DNA from: Candidatus Jingweiarchaeum tengchongense
Lineage (GTDB): Archaea > Nanobdellota > Nanobdellia > Jingweiarchaeales > Jingweiarchaeaceae
Direction of reading: 5' to 3'
Length of the DNA stretch: 43,891 nt
Assembly: GCA_025920705.1 (NCBI GenBank)
Contig: JAPDLJ010000007.1
Coordinates: 6,731-50,621, forward strand
In this document: piece by piece, positions 26,337 to 32,825 of the stretch
How positions within the stretch are numbered: position 1 is the stretch's first letter
Layout: every line of letters begins with the position of its first letter
Notes under the pieces: model-generated
What the model was told of the DNA's origin: nothing
The model's input: only the letters and a program-made list of their open reading frames with translations
Database searches by the model: none
Program-made: the position numbers and the translations under genes

Positions 26337-26543
26337 GTGATAAAAATTATCATTCCGATTAGATGCATGAGCTGTGGAAAGCCGGTAGCGCATCTTTGGG
26401 AGGAATTTCAAACAAGAGTAAAGAATGGAGAAGATATGAAAAAAGTTTTGGATGATCTTGGTTTAAAAAGATACTGCTGCCGAGCATTGTTCATGGGACA
26501 TATTGATTTAATTGATTTGGTTGCAAAATATAAAAAATTTTAA
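26337..26543 (+). CDS. rpoN: RNA polymerase subunit N (Rpb10)
   Basis: This is a Rpb10-type zinc-bundle subunit, with the CMSCGK knuckle near the start and the adjacent RYCCR cysteine pair that together bind zinc. Coordinates use the GTG at 26337, giving 68 residues (MIKIIIPIRC). However, that GTG is part of GGTGAT, the usual ribosome-binding site here. Family members start M-I-I-P-(V/I)-R-C, matching an ATT codon at 26346 four As after GGTGAT, so a non-canonical AUU start is a real alternative. The next gene usually found in this cluster, rpoK, is absent. Confidence 0.93.
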   Translation: MIKIIIPIRCMSCGKPVAHLWEEFQTRVKNGEDMKKVLDDLGLKRYCCRALFMGHIDLIDLVAKYKKF

Positions 26544-26552
26544 AAAGAAAAA

Positions 26553-26597
26553 TTACTTTTTCTTCTTTTTGGATGCGCATCCGCATGTTTTACACAT
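26553..26597 (-). CDS. 14-residue Cys-rich micropeptide, HypB-N-terminus-like
   Basis: The minus strand from the ATG at 26597 encodes 14 residues: MCKTCGCAS followed by five Lys, ending in TAA. The CxxCGC motif equals the high-affinity nickel-binding N terminus of bacterial HypB (MC.TCGC), but here it stands alone with a basic tail. A GTGAT ribosome-binding site lies 5 nt upstream. The gene fills the gap between rpoN and tRNA-Pro. Such a short frame could arise by chance; the motif plus ribosome-binding site argue for a real gene. Metal binding is inferred. Confidence 0.45.
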   Translation of the reverse strand: MCKTCGCASKKKKK

Positions 26598-26642
26598 TTT
26601 CAATCACATTTTTAAATATGAAATCACTAAAATAAAAAGTTT

Positions 26643-26716
26643 GGGGAGATCGGCTAGCTTGGCTAGGCTTCCAGGTTTGGGCCCTGGTGACCTGGGTTCA
26701 AATCCCAGTCTCCCCA
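26643..26716 (+). tRNA. tRNA-Pro (anticodon UGG)
   Basis: The cloverleaf folds with acceptor GGGGAGA/TCTCCCC, a D-arm with two wobble pairs, anticodon stem CCAGG/CCTGG with loop TTTGGGC (anticodon TGG, Pro), and T-arm CTGGG-TTCAAAT-CCCAG. The 3' CCA is not encoded. A TATA-like TTTTTAAATATG lies about 29 nt upstream. Confidence 0.95.
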
Positions 26717-26806
26717 TGATATAACAGCGAAGAGTTAGACTTCTTTTGAAGATACATACCACAACTTTTATAAACAATTAATATTTATTACTATGAAGTA
26801 ATTAAA

Positions 26807-27244
26807 ATGTTAAAAAGAATTTTTGGTGAAAAGATTTCAAAGGATTACAATATCTTGGATGTTAAAACAATCTGTGGAAGCGAGAATAGGATATGGCCAT
26901 CGACAACACAAGATCCATTAAGTACGCCAACAATTACAAACCCATTGATCAGCAACTATCAAATCATATTCTGTGCTGGTGAATTAACATTGGAGGACAC
27001 AGAAACGAAGGAAAAGTTGTCTGCGATATTCTCAAAGACAAATATCATACCTTATGTTGGCTTAAAACCATCTAAGGAAGACGAAGAACTAATAAAGAAA
27101 TTGGAGAGAAAGGTTGAAGAAATGCGAGAGGGATGTGCTCAATTGGTAGGTAAGTGTATACTGATATCTGGAAAAATTAAGAAAACTAAGGGGAAAAAAG
27201 TAATCGTCATCAATAACATAGATGAAATACTTGGACACCAGTAA
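26807..27244 (+). CDS. Hypothetical protein, 145 aa
   Basis: This 145-residue soluble protein has a Pro/Thr-rich middle, a long charged helix (about 88-106) and a C-terminal beta-rich segment (GKCILISGKIKKTKGKKVIVINNIDEI) that could be part of an OB-like barrel. Three cysteines (C23, C55, C109) are scattered and a fourth follows at about 116. No signature recognised. A TATA-like AATTAATATTTATTA precedes it by about 27 nt, suggesting a leaderless message. It lies just upstream of the SpoIIM-like gene. Confidence 0.6.
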   Translation: MLKRIFGEKISKDYNILDVKTICGSENRIWPSTTQDPLSTPTITNPLISNYQIIFCAGELTLEDTETKEKLSAIFSKTNIIPYVGLKPSKEDEELIKKLERKVEEMREGCAQLVGKCILISGKIKKTKGKKVIVINNIDEILGHQ

Positions 27245-27275
27245 CACTTTAATAATTGATTTCTTCTTTTTGAAT

Positions 27276-27947
27276 ATGGATGAAGAATTTTTAAAAGTAT
27301 TATTTATATTTTTCATTGGAGTGATCTTGGGATGTTTCGTTGGTTATTCTTTAACAAAAATTTACCTGTTGCAACCATATCTAAAAACTGAAATTTCAGA
27401 CATTGAAATGATATTAATTTTCTTTAGATCTTCTTTTATTGCTACATTTTTATGTTATGCTGGTGCTGTTTTTTCTCTTGGTGAAATCTGGTTTTATAGA
27501 CGCGTATCAAAGAAAATTTACGAGTTGTTAAATAAACCTTGGAATCTGCTGCGATCATTAATTTTCACTTTAAATGTAAGCGAAAGAAATGCTCCGTACG
27601 ATAGCCTCCATACTTTATTGTTCCTTACCCCAACTGGTGGTTGCGTGGTAATCGGCTTAGTATTTGGTGTTTATCTCTCAATATTTTCCTTAAAATTTGG
27701 AATGCTTGGGATGAGAATGTTCTTTTATGGAATTTTTCCACACACTTTTATCGAGGTACCTTGTTATTTAATCTCTGCTTCGCTTGGTCTTAAGATAGCA
27801 AAGAATTTGGAGAGAATGTTAGGAAAAAAATTGCAATCCTTCGAAGGTGCTGTTTATAATGAATTAAATAACAGTGAAACGCTAAATAAAATGGTGATCC
27901 TTTATATACTATTAATTTTATCTGCATTTATGGAAAAATTTTATTGA
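27276..27947 (+). CDS. SpoIIM/DUF95-like integral membrane protein
   Basis: This 223-residue protein has about five membrane helices. The segment FFYGIFPHTFIEVPCYLISASLGLKI is the conserved (L/F)PHG.(F/I)E(L/I)P.....A..G motif of the SpoIIM (stage II sporulation protein M, DUF95) family, which is common in archaea despite the name. The ATG at 27276 begins MDEEFLKV; an upstream in-frame start would overlap the previous gene. Its role in archaea is unknown, perhaps membrane remodelling or transport. Confidence 0.8.
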   Translation: MDEEFLKVLFIFFIGVILGCFVGYSLTKIYLLQPYLKTEISDIEMILIFFRSSFIATFLCYAGAVFSLGEIWFYRRVSKKIYELLNKPWNLLRSLIFTLNVSERNAPYDSLHTLLFLTPTGGCVVIGLVFGVYLSIFSLKFGMLGMRMFFYGIFPHTFIEVPCYLISASLGLKIAKNLERMLGKKLQSFEGAVYNELNNSETLNKMVILYILLILSAFMEKFY

Positions 27948-27994
27948 AAAACTTTATAAGTATCGGATTAAGATTAAAATTAGTTTGATGTGAT

Positions 27995-28213
27995 ATGGCA
28001 AAGACAAAATTCGTGAAGACAACTGGTAGATTTGGTACAAGATATGGGTTAGCAATAAGAAGAAGAGTGAAGGAAGTAGAAGAAAAACAAAAGAAAAGGT
28101 ACCTTTGTCCAAATTGCAAAAAATCCGTGTTAAAGCGCATTTCCGCTGGTATATGGTATTGTAAAAAGTGCAAGTCCAAGTTTGCTGGTGGGGCTTACTA
28201 CCCTGAAATATAG
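27995..28213 (+). CDS. rpl37ae: Ribosomal protein L37Ae (L43e)
   Basis: This 72-residue protein contains TGRFGTRYGLAIRRRV, the L37Ae N-terminal signature, and a zinc ribbon CPNC...WYCKKC with a FAGGAY C terminus. It is a large-subunit protein. GTGTGATAT before the ATG includes a GTGAT site. It is followed after 8 nt by rpoP, a conserved archaeal pairing. Confidence 0.96.
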   Translation: MAKTKFVKTTGRFGTRYGLAIRRRVKEVEEKQKKRYLCPNCKKSVLKRISAGIWYCKKCKSKFAGGAYYPEI

Positions 28214-28221
28214 GTGAAAAA

Positions 28222-28359
28222 ATGGAATATGTGTGTTTTAAGTGTAAGAAAACTGTTGAATACAAGAGCATTAAAAAGAGACCACGTTGTCCGTATTGTG
28301 GGGGTAAAATATTCTTCAAGAAAAGGCCAGATATAATAAAGCGGGTTGAAGCAGTATAA
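28222..28359 (+). CDS. rpoP: RNA polymerase subunit P (Rpb12)
   Basis: This 45-residue zinc-ribbon protein has C5/C8 and C23/C26 in CFKCKKTV and RCPYCGGKIFFKKRP, the standard Rpb12 pattern that binds one zinc and anchors the RpoD/L/N assembly platform. GGTGAAAAA precedes the ATG. It is cotranscribed with rpl37ae. Confidence 0.93.
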   Translation: MEYVCFKCKKTVEYKSIKKRPRCPYCGGKIFFKKRPDIIKRVEAV

Positions 28360-28517
28360 ATTCATCGTCCAAAAAATTCAAAGAACAAATTCCTCATTTT
28401 AAATTTAACCATATTCGATAAATATATAAGTTAGTTTATTTTTTCTCTTTCAATTTATAAAACAGGATAATAAAATTTATTTATAGTATGTAACTAATAT
28501 ATTATGAGAGGTAGAAC

Positions 28518-28868
28518 ATGGTAATCGAAATTCCAGAAAGTGCAAGGGAAGAAGTAATAAAAATGCAACAGCTTCAGCAACAGTTACAAGTACTCTTAAT
28601 GCAAAAACAAGAACTGCAAGTGCAAGGTAATGAAATAGAAAATGCTTCAAAGGAACTAGAAAAAGTGGAGACAAAAGAGGTTTACGAAATAATTGGAAAT
28701 ATAATGATAAAAAAAGATAAAGAAGAATTAAAAAAATCATTAGAAGAAAAAAAAGAGATCATTGAATTAAGGATAAAGTCTCTAAATAAACAGATAGATT
28801 CATTAACAAAAAAAACACAGGAAATTCAAGATAAAATTGTACAACTAGCAAAAGAAAGAAAGAAGTGA
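28518..28868 (+). CDS. pfdB: Prefoldin beta subunit
   Basis: This 116-residue protein is two long coiled-coil helices (about 10-52 and 74-114) joined by a beta-hairpin region (KEVYEIIGNIMIKKDKEEL). This is the prefoldin-beta arrangement, with YxxIGNxMIxxxKE typical of the archaeal subunit. Prefoldin captures unfolded proteins for the thermosome. It starts an operon with UPF0147 (4-nt gap) and SepF. The 158 bp before it are AT-rich and hold promoter-like sequence only. Confidence 0.92.
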   Translation: MVIEIPESAREEVIKMQQLQQQLQVLLMQKQELQVQGNEIENASKELEKVETKEVYEIIGNIMIKKDKEELKKSLEEKKEIIELRIKSLNKQIDSLTKKTQEIQDKIVQLAKERKK

Positions 28869-28872
28869 GAAT

Positions 28873-29118
28873 ATGAATCAAATTGAACAGGCAATCGCTC
28901 TACTGACAAGGATTACTGAAGATAAAACAGTTCCAAGAAACATTAGGGAAATAGCATCAAAAGCAAAACAAACATTAAATGATAAAACAAAAGAATTAAA
29001 TGTAAGAATTGATACAGTAATTCAATTATTTGATGAGGTTAATGACGATCCAAATATGCCTTTATACACAAGGACTCAAATTTGGAACGTAATAAGTTTA
29101 TTAGAGTCTATCAGATGA
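28873..29118 (+). CDS. UPF0147 family protein
   Basis: This 81-residue all-helical protein contains ITEDKTVPRNIREIASKAKQTL and NDDPNMPLYTRTQIWNVISLLE, both closely matching UPF0147, a small archaeal family of unknown function often found near prefoldin beta. A GTGAGA site precedes the ATG. Operon position between prefoldin and SepF is clear from 4-nt and 18-nt spacings. Confidence 0.88.
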   Translation: MNQIEQAIALLTRITEDKTVPRNIREIASKAKQTLNDKTKELNVRIDTVIQLFDEVNDDPNMPLYTRTQIWNVISLLESIR

Positions 29119-29136
29119 TTTAAAGGGGTGAAAAAT

Positions 29137-29550
29137 TTGATTAAAAAATTAAAGGAAATTAAAGAAAAGGTTACTGGGAAAATATCAAAACAAATAGCTG
29201 CCAAACCAGCAACCGAAGAGGAAGAGTTTATAGAACTTGAACCAACCGGGGTTGAAAGAAAAACAGCAAAGATACATGTGAAGTACTTCATCCTAACTGA
29301 CTTTGCTGATATAAAAGGAGTTTTAGATTCAATCAGAGAAGGATATACAATTGCGTTATTAAAAATCAAGCCACTAAAAGAGAAGGATATGAACGAACTT
29401 AAGAGAGCGGTAAGTAAGATAAAGAAGACAACAGAGGCACTCAACGGTGAAGTGGTTGGTATAGATGAAGACTGGATTATTGCCGTACCAAGTTTCGTTG
29501 AGATATATAAGGGTGAACCTGGTCAACCTGGTGAAGAAATCGAAGAGTAA
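29137..29550 (+). CDS. sepF: SepF-like cell division protein
   Basis: This 137-residue protein has a basic N-terminal amphipathic helix (IKKLKEIKEKVTGKISKQI) that would bind the membrane, an acidic linker, and the compact SepF core (KIHVKYFILTDFADIKGVLDSIREGYTIALLKIKPL) ending VVGIDEDWIIAVPSFVEIY. Archaeal SepF anchors FtsZ. TTG at 29137 is chosen because GGGGTGA sits 6 nt upstream; the GTG nine bases earlier lies inside that site. FtsZ is not in the window. Confidence 0.88.
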   Translation: MIKKLKEIKEKVTGKISKQIAAKPATEEEEFIELEPTGVERKTAKIHVKYFILTDFADIKGVLDSIREGYTIALLKIKPLKEKDMNELKRAVSKIKKTTEALNGEVVGIDEDWIIAVPSFVEIYKGEPGQPGEEIEE

Positions 29551-29578
29551 ATAAACAATCAAATCATAGGGAGTATGA

Positions 29579-29791
29579 ATGCTTGATAGTACTGAATTAT
29601 TTATTTTATATCTGTTTTTAGTCATACTAATTGGCATGGTGGCTGGATTAGCTTATTCTATTGGAATTATCCTGCACATGGATAAAAAGATTAAACAATT
29701 AATTGAGAAGACTGAGAAGATTGAAGAAAGGATTGAAAAAGAAGTGTTATTTATTTTAAAGGAGATAAGCAATAAAAAATCCAAGAAATGA
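29579..29791 (+). CDS. Single-pass membrane protein with coiled-coil tail
   Basis: This 70-residue protein has one hydrophobic span (about 7-32) followed by a charged helix (HMDKKIKQLIEKTEKIEERI) and a basic end. It follows sepF by 28 nt and is probably cotranscribed. The topology would place the coiled coil in the cytoplasm, where it could pair with a division or membrane partner. Its 3' end overlaps the convergent presenilin gene by 36 nt. Family unknown. Confidence 0.6.
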   Translation: MLDSTELFILYLFLVILIGMVAGLAYSIGIILHMDKKIKQLIEKTEKIEERIEKEVLFILKEISNKKSKK

Positions 29792-30538
29792 ACCTGAAGC
29801 TAGGAATGGCAGCGCTGGATAGTATTTCTTTTTTTCTCCTATGAGGACAAGAATAACTAGTGCTATCGTGGAGAGATATATAGAGAGTAGTGCATGCAAT
29901 GGACCAAAATCACGAAGTGCTACAGATGCAAATAGAAGTGGAAAGGCAACATCGCCACCACCAAGCAATGCATATTCATCCTTGAATTTTATTACTAGTC
30001 CAGAAAAAATATCCATTTCTCTCTGTGCCTCGGCCAACTTTATCATATGTTTTGTGACATAAACTGCAATAATATCATATATTGAAAGTAGGATAAGTAA
30101 TGTGATAATTGAATTGAAGTTCAACATTGGGACAAATAGTGCAGTGACCCCTCCATAACATAAAATTTCTGTAAAATTGTGAATAAAGTAATTTTGATAC
30201 TTGTATCTAATTAATATAAGAATGATTGAAATTACAAGCGCAATTGTGCTCTCTAGAAATACATTTAAACTAATTGCAGCGCATATGAATAAAACAGAAA
30301 AGAACCAAATTTTTATCACAAAATTCATCTTAAGTCTTTTTAATAAAAGTAATATCATCGTCAAAATTAGAATGATGAATAAAAAATAAGGCGGTATTGC
30401 ACTACTCGGAATCTGTGGTGGTCGAAGCTGGTATGGAAGATTCTTCTCATAATAGTTGCTTACAATAAATAATCCAAAAAGCTCACAACAAACAAATAGT
30501 ACTATTAACAATAATATAGTCTCGATTGAATATTTCAT
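29756..30538 (-). CDS. Presenilin/SPP-family intramembrane aspartyl protease (A22)
   Basis: This 260-residue polytopic membrane protein has the two catalytic motifs of presenilin-type proteases: SIYDIIAVY (D155) and the GGGD motif (D196) followed by FPLLF, plus the PAL motif (PALPFLASG, 241-249). Archaeal homologues cleave membrane helices inside the bilayer. About eight or nine helices are visible. It overlaps the AAA ATPase gene upstream by 4 nt (ATGA), so the two are coupled. All three active-site motifs are intact. Confidence 0.9.
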   Translation of the reverse strand: MKYSIETILLLIVLFVCCELFGLFIVSNYYEKNLPYQLRPPQIPSSAIPPYFLFIILILTMILLLLKRLKMNFVIKIWFFSVLFICAAISLNVFLESTIALVISIILILIRYKYQNYFIHNFTEILCYGGVTALFVPMLNFNSIITLLILLSIYDIIAVYVTKHMIKLAEAQREMDIFSGLVIKFKDEYALLGGGDVAFPLLFASVALRDFGPLHALLSIYLSTIALVILVLIGEKKKYYPALPFLASGSFLGFFIAYLL

Positions 30539-31194
30539 GTTTCACTCATTTTTAAATCAAAAATTGCTGAACTGAGGAGCAGCACCATTCTTGGATTTCC
30601 CTTCGATTTTTCCCATATTTTCTTTATGTCTTCCTCAGTAAATGGTTCTATTGAATCACTTTTTTCTTTTCTAATTTCATTTAATCTTGAAACGATGAGT
30701 TCTCTAATTTCTTTTTCATTAAGAAGTGGGACATCCAAAATTTTTGCCCTATTTTTGATTTTCTCATCAAGTGCAAAAATTCTCGTGAGTAGTTCAGGGA
30801 TGATGGCAATTATAAAAATAACATTATGCGATGATATTTCGTTAATTGAGTCAAGTAATTTTTTAAGTGTCTCATTGTTTAAGGTGTCAGCTAAGTCGAA
30901 CCTATCAATCATCACAATCATCTTTTTACCCAAAGGCAATGATTTAATTTTAAACATAGTATTAAGATTAAAATCCATTGAAATAACTTCAATATTTTCC
31001 TTTGAAAACTTTTTTTTCAAGTGGTTCAGAATAAGCGTTTTTCCTGAGCCGTATGGACCACTTATGAATATTATTCCGCCTGTCTGCATACATTTAATGG
31101 TACTATCTAAATTTTCAATGAACTGTCGGAAATTTATGATATCTTCTTCAGCTCTTGGTACAATATACAAAAAAGGATTTTGTACTGTTGGCAT
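30535..31194 (-). CDS. AAA-type P-loop ATPase, 219 aa
   Basis: This 219-residue ATPase has Walker A (GPYGSGKT, 46-53), Walker B (KMIVMIDRFD, near 91-100), a sensor-like segment (IFIIAIIPELL) and a C-terminal helical lid (FTEEDIKKIWEKSKGNPRMVLLLSS). The lid pattern SKGNPR recalls Cdc6/ORC- or MoxR-like AAA families and bacterial ExeA-type ATPases. It is coupled to the membrane protease gene. It could load or regulate the protease or a membrane complex; this is inference from linkage only. Confidence 0.75.
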   Translation of the reverse strand: MPTVQNPFLYIVPRAEEDIINFRQFIENLDSTIKCMQTGGIIFISGPYGSGKTLILNHLKKKFSKENIEVISMDFNLNTMFKIKSLPLGKKMIVMIDRFDLADTLNNETLKKLLDSINEISSHNVIFIIAIIPELLTRIFALDEKIKNRAKILDVPLLNEKEIRELIVSRLNEIRKEKSDSIEPFTEEDIKKIWEKSKGNPRMVLLLSSAIFDLKMSET

Positions 31195-31217
31195 ATTTTT
31201 TAAAAGGACATGCTGAT

Positions 31218-32489
31218 TTAAATCTTTTCCCCTATGAGAAAGTTTTTTGTTGAATCGATAACTTTAACATTAATAAATTTTCCAAAAATATTTTCATCGC
31301 TTTTTATCACGATTGGTTTATAAGCGAAGTTTCTGGCCACAAAGGTTTTATTTCTACCGATCTCGTCAACAATCACTCTACCGCTCCAACCAACCCATCC
31401 TTTGTTTTTCTCGATTGCGATTGAATTAAAGATTTCTGTTAGTTTCCTGCTCCTCTCTTTTATTTTCCATCCAGGTAATTTTTCCATTTTTTCAGCGATT
31501 GTTTTTGGTCTTGGGAAAAATCTTGATATGTTCAAAATATCTGGTTTTATTTCTTTTATTAAAGTGATGGAATCTTCAAAATCCTTGTCCGTCTCACCTG
31601 GAAATCCACATATGATGTCTGTACTGATTGTGATGTTGGGAAAATTATCCCTGAATGTATTCACAATCTCTTTAAAATCTTCTACTTCGTAAAAGCGATT
31701 CATTTTCTTCAGAATTCTATTTGATCCAGATTGCACGGGTAAGTGTAAGAATTTGAATATTTTTTCATCTTTATAAACACTGATCAAGTGATGCAATATT
31801 TTCTTAACATTTATTGGATTCATCATTCCAACTCGAACAAAAAATTCACCTTTTATTGCGCATATTGATTTAAGTAGATTAGCCAAATCACAACCAACAT
31901 CAAATCCGTAACAAGCATTATCCTGGGATGTGATCCAAATTTCTTTTACACCTTGTTCCAAACTTTTTTCAATTTCATTAACTATTTCTTCCATTGGATA
32001 TGAAAACAATTCTCCTCTTGCAATTTTTACACAACAATAACTACATGCGCCGATACAACCATTGGAAATGCCAACTATTTCAATAACGGGATTTGTCCTC
32101 AATTTTGGTAAATTTAATTTTGATTTTTTAATGTCTTCGATCTCTATCACTCGCTTGCCGGTAATAACGTCATTCACAATTTCTGCAATCTTGAATATTT
32201 GATTTGGTCCAATGATTGAAAATTTTGGAAATTTTTTCTCAAGTTGGATTACCTTTGGCATACACCCAGCAATTAATACGTTTTCTTTTCCACTTTTCTG
32301 AAGTTGCTCTAATCTCTTTATTATCTTATTTTCCGTGGGTTTTTTGACAACACAAGTATTTATTATAATGACATCAGCACTCATTTCATCCTTAGTAATT
32401 TCAAATCCATTCTCCTTCAAGATACCCATAATTATCTCGCTATCGCTTTGGTTCAAACTACACCCATATGTCTCGACATAAATTTTCAT
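31218..32489 (-). CDS. Methylthiotransferase of the MiaB/CDKAL1 (archaeal MtaB-like) family
   Basis: This 423-residue protein has the three-domain layout: an N-terminal UPF0004 domain with C10, C46 and C76, a radical SAM domain with CxxxCxxC (C145, C149, C152) and a C-terminal TRAM-like RNA-binding stretch (about 365-423). Archaeal members make ms2t6A at position 37 of ANN-decoding tRNAs. All six cysteine ligands for two clusters are in place. Between thrS/HTH (divergent) and the AAA ATPase gene. Confidence 0.93.
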   Translation of the reverse strand: MKIYVETYGCSLNQSDSEIIMGILKENGFEITKDEMSADVIIINTCVVKKPTENKIIKRLEQLQKSGKENVLIAGCMPKVIQLEKKFPKFSIIGPNQIFKIAEIVNDVITGKRVIEIEDIKKSKLNLPKLRTNPVIEIVGISNGCIGACSYCCVKIARGELFSYPMEEIVNEIEKSLEQGVKEIWITSQDNACYGFDVGCDLANLLKSICAIKGEFFVRVGMMNPINVKKILHHLISVYKDEKIFKFLHLPVQSGSNRILKKMNRFYEVEDFKEIVNTFRDNFPNITISTDIICGFPGETDKDFEDSITLIKEIKPDILNISRFFPRPKTIAEKMEKLPGWKIKERSRKLTEIFNSIAIEKNKGWVGWSGRVIVDEIGRNKTFVARNFAYKPIVIKSDENIFGKFINVKVIDSTKNFLIGEKI

Positions 32490-32546
32490 TTTTCAAAATA
32501 GCAAATTAAATGAATTTAAAGTATTCGGTACCTTAAATTCGTGACA

Positions 32547-32582
32547 TCAAATTTATAAATTAAACTTTACTTTGTTAAACAA
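32547..32582 (+). promoter_or_regulatory. Promoter and palindrome of the HTH-thrS operon
   Basis: A TATA-like ATTTATAAATTAA (about 32551-32563) precedes a perfect 11-bp palindrome, TTGTT-A-AACAA (32572-32582), which would end close to the transcription start. The HTH protein encoded next could bind it, giving autoregulation. Sequence symmetry is seen; the function is inferred. Confidence 0.35.
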
Positions 32583-32598
32583 GGTGTTGGGAGTGAAA

Positions 32599-32661
32599 GG
32601 TGAGTCTCGGACAGAAAATTGAAGTTCTAGATCTTCCTAGCGGTGATTTTCGGACATAAAA
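32599..32661 (+). repeat. Diverged direct repeat before the HTH gene
   Basis: Two 20-base copies, starting at 32599 (GGTGAGTCTCGGACAGAAAA) and 32642 (GGTGATTTTCGGACATAAAA), match at 17 of 20 positions and are offset by 43 nt, so they are in different frames. Each holds a GGTGA/GTG start-like element. The upstream copy opens a 19-codon frame (32600-32659) whose last sense codon is Thr. The duplication is seen; a leader-peptide role is inference. Confidence 0.45.
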
Positions 32662-32825
32662 ATAAAAAGCTAGGGAGACCTAGAAAACTAAATGAAGTGC
32701 AAATTTATTGTGTGAAATGCATGAACAAAAACGGTTTAAGTTTAAGGGCGCTGGCAAAAATCTATAAAGTATCAAGGATGTGTATTTTTAGAGCAGTTAA
32801 GTATGATGGTGGAAAAAATGAGTGA
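32643..32825 (+). CDS. Small HTH DNA-binding protein
   Basis: This 60-residue protein has an AT-hook-like GRPRK segment (12-16) and a helix-turn-helix (NGLSLRALAKIYKVSRMCIFRAVK) of the resolvase C-terminal/HTH_7 type, with no recombinase catalytic domain. The start is GTG at 32643. It overlaps thrS by 8 nt, so it is part of the same message and may be its regulator. It might alternatively be the remnant of a longer protein disrupted by the repeat and frame change upstream. Confidence 0.55.
   Translation: MIFGHKNKKLGRPRKLNEVQIYCVKCMNKNGLSLRALAKIYKVSRMCIFRAVKYDGGKNE

Noticed and set aside
26512-26724. Open frame running through the rpoN end and tRNA-Pro
   Set aside because: It overlaps a well-formed tRNA and rpoN, and its protein is a low-complexity Phe/Lys string.
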